Positions 58,429-64,000 of a DNA stretch of 64,000 nt are shown piece by piece. Numbering within the stretch: the first letter of the stretch is position 1; the number at the start of each line of letters is the position of its first letter. The position numbers and the translations under genes were made by a program. Origin of the DNA: CAYQJS01 sp964417895 (GTDB taxonomy: Bacteria > Chloroflexota > UBA6077 > SHYK01); NCBI GenBank assembly GCA_964417895.1, contig CAYQJS010000024.1, forward strand, positions 1 through 64,000, read 5' to 3'. The notes beneath the pieces are model-generated. The model had not been told where the DNA came from. It searched no databases and saw nothing but the letters and a program-made list of their open reading frames with translations.

Positions 58429-58863
58429 TCAGATGTGGTACATGCTGCGCGACTCGCGCTCGGCTCGTCGCTCCAGCAGCTCGGCGATCGTTATTCCATG
58501 CACGATGCGGTGATAGCTCTCGACGAGGTCGCCCCAAACGTCTTGCAGCACGCAGGCATCCGAAACCGTGCAGGCCCCCTCCTCCATGCAGGTGCTGGGG
58601 CTGGTCACGCCTTCCAGCGCATCGACCACGTGGCCGAGGGTGATCTCGGCAGGGGGGCGCGCGAGCTCATGGCCGCCTGCGGGGCCGCGCACGCTGCGGA
58701 TCAGACCTGCTTTCCGAACCGTGGTGAGCAGCTGCTCCAGGTAGGACTCGGGGATCTGCTGGCGGGCTGCGATATCGGCCGTCTGGGTGAGGCCGTTGCC
58801 GAACCGTTGAGCGAGATCGAGGATAGCGCGCGCTCCGTAGTCAGAGCGCATGGAGATGCGCAA
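58429..58863 (-). CDS. Rrf2/IscR-family transcriptional regulator
   Basis: 144 residues. The winged-helix start LRISMRSDYGARAILDLAQR and SYLEQLLTTVRKAGLIRSVR lead to RGPAGGHELARPPAEITLGH. Three Cys in a C-x5-C-x5-C array (CMEEGACTVSDACVLQDVW) are positioned like the IscR [2Fe-2S] ligands. The TTG start has GGAGG at good distance. It heads the cysteine operon and probably controls it through the operator at 58880-58897, sensing Fe-S status or, like CymR, cysteine status (inference). Confidence 0.92.
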   Translation of the reverse strand: MRISMRSDYGARAILDLAQRFGNGLTQTADIAARQQIPESYLEQLLTTVRKAGLIRSVRGPAGGHELARPPAEITLGHVVDALEGVTSPSTCMEEGACTVSDACVLQDVWGDLVESYHRIVHGITIAELLERRAERESRSMYHI

Positions 58864-58879
58864 CAGCGCCTCCGATTTG

Positions 58880-58897
58880 TTGACTATTTCAGTCGAA
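58880..58897. promoter_or_regulatory. Rrf2-type operator
   Basis: TTGACT-ATTTC-AGTCGAA, a near-palindrome, lies directly downstream of the reverse-strand -10 and 17 bases before the TTG of the Rrf2 gene. Placement over the start point predicts autorepression. Confidence 0.65.
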
Positions 58898-58926
58898 TTA
58901 TAGGAGGGTGGAAAAGAGGCGGTCAA
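58897..58926 (-). promoter_or_regulatory. Promoter of the cysteine operon
   Basis: On the reverse strand TTGACC (58926-58921), an 18-base spacer, then a perfect TATAAT (58902-58897). It is adjacent to the operator and reads into the Rrf2-cysK-moeB-carrier-cysM-JAMM operon. Confidence 0.75.
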
Positions 58927-59100
58927 CGTGAAACTGGCGGGGCGGGTCATACGTTTCCTCTGGGGCGACGCGCACCTAGTCGACGGCTCTGCAACCTGCC
59001 CCCGCACGCCGGGTCTCCGCGTTGTGGCCGTGGTAAGCTTCGGATACATTCTTGTCTGTCTTGATTCTCTCATAAGGCCCACAACCCTCCGAAACGTGAG

Positions 59101-61347
59101 GTGTTCAGCGTGCTGGCTCTTCCTCCAAACGCCCTCATCCCCAGAGCTCTCCTCCTCGGGGCCCCGATCATCGCGATCGCGATTGCGGCCGTCGTGATAC
59201 GCAATACGTTCTTCGCAGCCGGCGAGACGACGCAGCAGCGCGCCGCGACAGGTCGAGGTGGGCCCGCCACCGCCGTGCAGACGACGCCAGCGTCGGTCGG
59301 GTCGATCAGCTCCGTGTTCAGCTACGCCGGCGCGATCCAAGCCGGGCAGCAGGTGAATATTGTGCCGAGAAGCCCGGGCATCATCCGCGATCTACCCGTC
59401 AGCGTCGGCGCCAGGGTTCGGCGTGGCGACGTGCTGGCTGTGCTCGATCCAGGTGCGCTCCCCGAGCAGCTGCAGCAAGCACAAGCTGGCCTGCTGGCGG
59501 CCGAGGCGCGCCTCGCGCAGGTTTACGCGGGTGCCCGGTCCGAAGACGTAGCGGCGGCGGCCGCCCAGTTGAACCAGGCGCGCGCTCGGCTCGGCGGCCT
59601 GCAGCAAGGTCGGCCGGAGGACGTCCGTGGGGCGCTCGCAGCGCTCGAAGAGCGACAGGCCAGACTTGATGGCCTCGAGCAGGGCGGGCGTGCGGAGAGC
59701 GTTGCGCAGGTCCAGGCCTCGCTCGATAGCGCGATGGCCAAGCTCCTGGTTGCTCAGCGAGGCGCTACTCTGGAAGCCCGCCAGGCCGCGGCGGATGCAG
59801 ATCGTGCTTCAGTGACCGCGCTTCAAACCGGCATTGCGAACCTCGCCACCTCCAGCTCGGCAGATCGGGAGGTGGCCCAGGCGGCATATGACGCCACTCT
59901 GGCGCAGTTGGCGGCTGCTCGGGCCAATCAGAGTCAGGCGCTAGATCCAACCCCCGCACAGCGCGAGGCGTCCGACGCCGCTGTAAAGAGGGCGCATGCC
60001 GACCTGGCAGCGGCTCAGGCCCAGTCGGCCGCGCTGAGAGCAGGCGCGACAGGCGGCCCCTGCTCGCGTCAGGCGCCCACCCGAACGAACCCAGGAACTC
60101 AGGACCTCGCGGCCTGCCAAGCCGCCATTGCAGCGCAGGAAACAGCCGTGCTCTCGGCTCGCGAAGCGCTCTCGAGCGCGCAGGCGCAGTACGCGCAGCT
60201 TGTGAGCGGAGGTCCACCGGCGAACCAGGCCCAGCTCGACGCCTCGGTCGATCAGGCTGAAGCGAACGTACGGGGAGCGCGCGCCAAGCTGGATGCGGTG
60301 GGCGGAACCGTCGAGGTCCAGCGGTCGCAGTTCCAGAGCCAGCTCATCGCGGCCCAGGAACGGCTCAAGAACAGCGAGGCTCGCCTCGCCCAGGTTCTCA
60401 GCGGGGGGCAGGACGAGGAGCTCCAGCAGGCCGAGGCGGCCGTGCGCGAGGTCGAGCAGCGGCTCGCCCTCGCGGTTACACCATCAACCGAGAACGACCT
60501 CCGGGCCCAGCGAGCGCAGGTGGAGCAAGCGCGTCAGCAGCTTGAGAAGGCGTATCTGCCCTCTAGCACCGCCGACATCGAGCAGCAGCAGCAGGTCGTC
60601 GCCCAGATGGAGGCGCAGCTTCAGGCGAGAGCGAACCCGTACACGGCGGTGGACTTGCAGGCCGCGCTCGCCGGCCTGGAGCAGGCGCGTGCCAACCTGG
60701 CCGTCGCCGAAACCAACCTCGCCCAGGCCATCGTGACGGCGCCGTTCGACGGCGTCGTGGGCCAGCGGATGCTGAACGCCGGCGCCTTCGCCTCCAACAA
60801 CGCGCCCATCATGGTGCTCCTCGGAAACGATTCGGAGCTTCACATCACGGTGGAAGAGGGGCGGGTCGGTGCGCTGGCTCCCGGGCAGTCAGTCGCCTTC
60901 ACCACGGCTGCCCATCCCAACGCGAAGTTCACGGGGAACGTCGTCGCCGTTGCCCCCCTTGGGGACGCGCGGGCCCACACCTTCGACGTCACGATCCTTC
61001 CGGATCTGCAGGACAGCCGGCTAATGCCCGGCATGTTTGCGCAGGTCCAGGTCACCGCGGCTGAAAACACCCAGGCTGTCCTTGTGCCGCGCGATGCGAT
61101 CGTGCAGGTGGGAGGGGCGCCGACGGTGTTTGTGGTCGACGGGGGGCGAGCTGTGGCGCGCAAGGTTGAGACTGGGATCGTCGACGAGAAGGCCGCGGAG
61201 ATCCTGACCGGTGTCGCTCCAGGCGAGCAGGTCGTTACGCTGGGCCAAAACGGGCTCAGAGACGGGCAGGCTGTACAGGCACCCAGTGGGCGCGACCAGG
61301 GGTCCGAGGAAGGCGAGGGCCGCGGCCAGCGGCCCGGCAACCGGTAA
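59101..61347 (+). CDS. RND efflux membrane-fusion (adaptor) protein with very long coiled-coil hairpin
   Basis: 748 residues. An N-terminal membrane helix (LLLGAPIIAIAIAAVVIRNT) leads to the first half of the lipoyl domain (NIVPRSPGIIRDLPVSVGAR, near residue 85). The second half (IVTAPFDGVVGQRMLNAGAF) comes only at about residue 544, followed by beta-barrel and membrane-proximal domains. Between them, residues 120-544 are Ala/Gln/Glu/Arg heptads, i.e. a coiled-coil hairpin of about 420 residues, ten times the usual size. Its only two Cys (321 and 339) lie at the midpoint. GTG start. The RND pump follows 44 bases downstream. Confidence 0.85.
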   Translation: MFSVLALPPNALIPRALLLGAPIIAIAIAAVVIRNTFFAAGETTQQRAATGRGGPATAVQTTPASVGSISSVFSYAGAIQAGQQVNIVPRSPGIIRDLPVSVGARVRRGDVLAVLDPGALPEQLQQAQAGLLAAEARLAQVYAGARSEDVAAAAAQLNQARARLGGLQQGRPEDVRGALAALEERQARLDGLEQGGRAESVAQVQASLDSAMAKLLVAQRGATLEARQAAADADRASVTALQTGIANLATSSSADREVAQAAYDATLAQLAAARANQSQALDPTPAQREASDAAVKRAHADLAAAQAQSAALRAGATGGPCSRQAPTRTNPGTQDLAACQAAIAAQETAVLSAREALSSAQAQYAQLVSGGPPANQAQLDASVDQAEANVRGARAKLDAVGGTVEVQRSQFQSQLIAAQERLKNSEARLAQVLSGGQDEELQQAEAAVREVEQRLALAVTPSTENDLRAQRAQVEQARQQLEKAYLPSSTADIEQQQQVVAQMEAQLQARANPYTAVDLQAALAGLEQARANLAVAETNLAQAIVTAPFDGVVGQRMLNAGAFASNNAPIMVLLGNDSELHITVEEGRVGALAPGQSVAFTTAAHPNAKFTGNVVAVAPLGDARAHTFDVTILPDLQDSRLMPGMFAQVQVTAAENTQAVLVPRDAIVQVGGAPTVFVVDGGRAVARKVETGIVDEKAAEILTGVAPGEQVVTLGQNGLRDGQAVQAPSGRDQGSEEGEGRGQRPGNR

Positions 61348-61391
61348 GATAACAGGGGCCGGTGCAGGTCGGATTACCCGGGAGGGCGTAG

Positions 61392-64000
61392 ATGGGGCTC
61401 ACGAGACTAGCGATCGACCGACCGCTCACGGTGCTGATGGGCATTCTTGCCATCGTCCTGCTGGGTGGGGTTGCGTACACGTACCTGAAGATCGATCGGC
61501 TGCCGCCGCTTAACTTCCCGGTCGTGTTCGTATCGGTGACGTATCCGCTGGCGGCCGCGCAGGACGTCGAGCAGCTCGTCACCAAGCCCATCGAGGACGC
61601 CGTCGCTGGAGTGGCGGGGATCGCGGAGATCTCCTCGACGTCTTCGGAGGGCCAGGCCAACGTCCGCATCCGGTTCGTGGAGGATGCGGACCTCAACCTT
61701 ACGGCTCTGGAGGTCGAGCGCCGTGTGTCTGGCATCCGCAACCGTCTGCCGGCGGAAGCGGGCGTCCCATCCGTGCGGAAGGCCGACCCCAACGCCCAGG
61801 CCATCATGAACATCGCCCTCACCGGCGCTCCTCTTGACGAGCTCTTCGACCTGGCCACGACCCAGCTCCAGCCGGCCCTTCAATCCGTGCTCGGCGTCGC
61901 CACCGTCAACGTCAGCGGTGGGCTCCAGCGTGAGATCCAGGTGAAGGTCGACTACGCCAGGCTGGCCGCTTACAACCTGACGGTGACCCAGGTCGCCACC
62001 GCCCTCGCGGCGGCGAACGTCAGCAACACCGTGGGCTCCGGCGAGCGGGGCACGCAGCTGCTCGATATCCGCACGGCTGGCCGCTTCGAGACCCCGGCGG
62101 CCATGCGCGACGTGGTGATCGCGCAGATCGCCGCTCCGGCCGCTACAGCTTCCGGCACCGGCGGCGCAGTGCTCCTGAGGGACGTGGCGACGGTGGAGGA
62201 AGGGTACAAGCCCCGTCGGCAGATTCAGCGCCTCAACGGGCAGGAGGCGGTTGGCCTCTCCATTGTCAAGGAAGGCAACGCGAATGCTCTCCAGGTCGCC
62301 GACGATGCGCGCGAGACCCTCGAGCGATTGGAGGGGATCCTCCCCGCGGGGACCTCAGTCCTGATCCGCAACGACTCATCAGTCTATACGCGCTCCTCGC
62401 TCCACGCCGTCCAGTTCGATCTCGTCTTGGCCATTCTGCTGGTCGGGTTCGTCGCGCTGCTGTTCCTCCACGCCTGGAAGAACGTCGTCATCATTCTGTT
62501 GGCCATTCCCACGAGCATGATCAGCACGTTTCTCTTTATGTTCATCGCCGGCTTCACCCTCAACGTCATGACGCTCATGGCACTCGCGTTGATGGTGGGC
62601 ATCCTGGTGGATGCCTCCATCGTCGTGATCGAGAACATCCACCGCCACTTGCGGATGGGGGAGACGCCGCGCGAGGCGGCGCTCCGCGGCCGCTCCGAGA
62701 TCGGTCTGGCGACCGTGGCCATTGCCCTTGCCGACGTTGTAGTGTACGTGCCCATCGCCTTCATGTCGGGTACCGTGGGCCAGCTCTTTCGGCAGTACGG
62801 GCTCACCGTGGTGGCGGCCACGGTGTTCTCGCTGATCATCTCGTTCACGTTAACCCCCATGCTCGCATCGCGCTGGCTCTCCCATGACACGGAGGGGAAG
62901 TCGCCGCTCGCCCGCTTCGGTCGCTGGTGGGATGCCAGGTTCGATCGCCTTGCGTCGGCCTTGGAGAATCTCGTGCCGCGCGCCATCCAGCACCGCTGGT
63001 TCGTCGTGGCCGGGAGCCTGGTGCTGGTCATGGCGGCGGCATCCTTGATCCAGTTCCGGCTCGTGGGCAGTGAGTACGTGCCGGCAGAAGACGACAGCAA
63101 CTTCTCGGTCAACATGCGGACGCCGCCGGGCACGACGCTGGAGGCCGCCGATCGATCGGCGCGCCAGCTGGAAGAGGCCCTCCAGCGCGTCCCCGAGGTT
63201 GTGGCCGTGTTCAGCTCAGTGTCGGGCGCTGGCGTCGGATTTGGCGGAGGGGAGAGCAGAGCGAACATCACTGTGCAGCTCGTCCCGAAGCAGGAGCGCG
63301 ACCGATCTGTCTTCGACGTCATGACCGAAGTTCGCCAGATGGGCCGGCAGATCCCCAACGTAACCGTGTCATCAAGTGTATCCAGCCCCCTGGGCGGCGG
63401 TGGCGGTAACAACGTGAACATCAACGTGAGCGGCCCGGAGGTCGACGTCGTGACCCAGGCCGCGGCGCAAGTGCAGCGGGCAGCCTCCGACGTCCCCGGG
63501 CTCGTGGACGTCCAGAACCAGGGTACGGCAGCGCGACCGGAGCTTCACATCGTTCTCGACAACGTCCGTCTCGCTCAGCTCAACGTCACCGCGCAGCAGG
63601 TGAACGATGCCCTGCGGACGACGCTGGGAGGACGCGTCGTAACGGTGCTCCGCCCCACGGGCAAACCGCAACAGGACATCACCCTGATCGCCAGCGATGT
63701 GGACCGGACCGATTTGACGAACCTGGCTTCGATCCCCATCCGCGGTGGAGCGCTGCAAGGGAACCAGCAGGCGGTGGTGACCCTCGGCCAGGTGGCGACT
63801 CTCAGCTCTGGCTCAGGACCCACCGAGATCAACCGCGTGGACCGCAACCGAACTCTGGAGCTGCGGGGAACCGTGCAGGGGCGGCCGCTCGGCGATGTCT
63901 CCACCGACCTACGGGCAGCCGTCGACTCGGTCGCTCTTCCGCCGGGCTATTCGGTCTCGCTGCGCGGCTCTGTGAACCAGCTCAACAGCGCCCTGGCGGC
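61392..64000 (+). CDS. RND-family efflux pump inner-membrane component (AcrB-like, truncated by window end)
   Basis: 869 residues before the window ends (typical total 1020-1070). It starts MGLTRLAIDRPLTVLMGILA. Porter-domain repeats, the first TM bundle, and the second periplasmic half with VGSEYVPAEDDSNFSVNMRT are visible. In TM4 the proton-relay pair of AcrB (Asp407-Asp408) reads GILVDASIVVIENIHRH, so only the first Asp is kept and the second is Ala. The matching TM10/TM11 residues lie beyond the window. GGGAGG precedes the ATG. Substrate unknown. Confidence 0.9.
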   Translation, partial: MGLTRLAIDRPLTVLMGILAIVLLGGVAYTYLKIDRLPPLNFPVVFVSVTYPLAAAQDVEQLVTKPIEDAVAGVAGIAEISSTSSEGQANVRIRFVEDADLNLTALEVERRVSGIRNRLPAEAGVPSVRKADPNAQAIMNIALTGAPLDELFDLATTQLQPALQSVLGVATVNVSGGLQREIQVKVDYARLAAYNLTVTQVATALAAANVSNTVGSGERGTQLLDIRTAGRFETPAAMRDVVIAQIAAPAATASGTGGAVLLRDVATVEEGYKPRRQIQRLNGQEAVGLSIVKEGNANALQVADDARETLERLEGILPAGTSVLIRNDSSVYTRSSLHAVQFDLVLAILLVGFVALLFLHAWKNVVIILLAIPTSMISTFLFMFIAGFTLNVMTLMALALMVGILVDASIVVIENIHRHLRMGETPREAALRGRSEIGLATVAIALADVVVYVPIAFMSGTVGQLFRQYGLTVVAATVFSLIISFTLTPMLASRWLSHDTEGKSPLARFGRWWDARFDRLASALENLVPRAIQHRWFVVAGSLVLVMAAASLIQFRLVGSEYVPAEDDSNFSVNMRTPPGTTLEAADRSARQLEEALQRVPEVVAVFSSVSGAGVGFGGGESRANITVQLVPKQERDRSVFDVMTEVRQMGRQIPNVTVSSSVSSPLGGGGGNNVNINVSGPEVDVVTQAAAQVQRAASDVPGLVDVQNQGTAARPELHIVLDNVRLAQLNVTAQQVNDALRTTLGGRVVTVLRPTGKPQQDITLIASDVDRTDLTNLASIPIRGGALQGNQQAVVTLGQVATLSSGSGPTEINRVDRNRTLELRGTVQGRPLGDVSTDLRAAVDSVALPPGYSVSLRGSVNQLNSALA

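Noticed and set aside
61256..63904. Several reverse-strand frames (128-346 residues) opposite the RND pump
   Set aside because: Antisense shadows with Arg/Ser-rich composition and no family features.

Overview
The window looks like a scaffold from a GC-rich, probably uncultivated Chloroflexota bacterium (inference). The protein families point that way: VanW-domain proteins, a DUF3105 protein, a cobaltochelatase N-terminus fused to a ferredoxin-like domain, a B12-dependent ribonucleotide reductase, several UbiD and Rieske enzymes, and Thr/Pro-linker secreted proteins. Two runs of ten N (1668-1677, 17905-17914) are scaffold joins, and both flanks look imperfect. No rRNA, CRISPR array, integrase or transposase was seen.

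Layout. 1-3.9 kb: a reverse-strand cobalamin block (cobN, cobO, btuD, btuC) behind a cobalamin riboswitch. 4.1-10.3 kb: VanW, DUF3105, Maf, a dihydroxyphthalate-decarboxylase-like protein and a Rieske oxygenase. 10.4-13.5 kb: a three-gene overlapping cassette of unknown function (DUF3467-like, unknown, HEPN-like) next to an RlmD/RumA-type methyltransferase, with a copy of that gene's last codons stranded on the far side. 14-18.4 kb: a second VanW protein, then thiG-thiE-thiS-ubiD with overlapping ends. 18.6-26.4 kb: TPR, HIT/GalT-like and beta-propeller genes, groES-groEL under a perfect CIRCE operator, a membrane glycosyltransferase and rpsU. 26.4-29.3 kb: class II ribonucleotide reductase behind a promoter with tandem NrdR-type boxes, then a CAT-anticodon tRNA. 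29.5-37.6 kb: secreted protein, Rieske ferredoxin, SirB1-like protein, methyltransferase, glycosyltransferase, then gene debris, a retropepsin-like protein, an orphan transketolase half and an internally deleted HAD gene.

37.7-44.3 kb is a compact reverse-strand operon (aldolase, methyltransferase, UbiD, bicupin, MetE-like, MFS) that reads as a catabolic pathway. 44.3-46.7 kb holds two DsrE-like proteins, a cysteine-free peroxiredoxin homologue and an unknown gene. 46.8-51.6 kb is a four-gene envelope-glycan operon. 51.8-54.8 kb is a two-component system and a membrane protein. 54.8-58.9 kb is a complete sulfur-carrier cysteine biosynthesis operon (Rrf2 regulator, CysK, MoeB, MoaD/CysO-like, CysM, JAMM protease) with a visible Rrf2-type promoter/operator. 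59.1-64 kb is an RND efflux pair whose adaptor has an exceptionally long coiled-coil hairpin.

Cross-cutting features: 7-bp tandem repeats recur at gene ends at six loci. Two small palindromic or interspersed repeat families each occur twice, and one of them lies inside the 5' end of thiE. B12 is a recurring theme: B12 synthesis/uptake genes under a riboswitch, and a B12-dependent ribonucleotide reductase.
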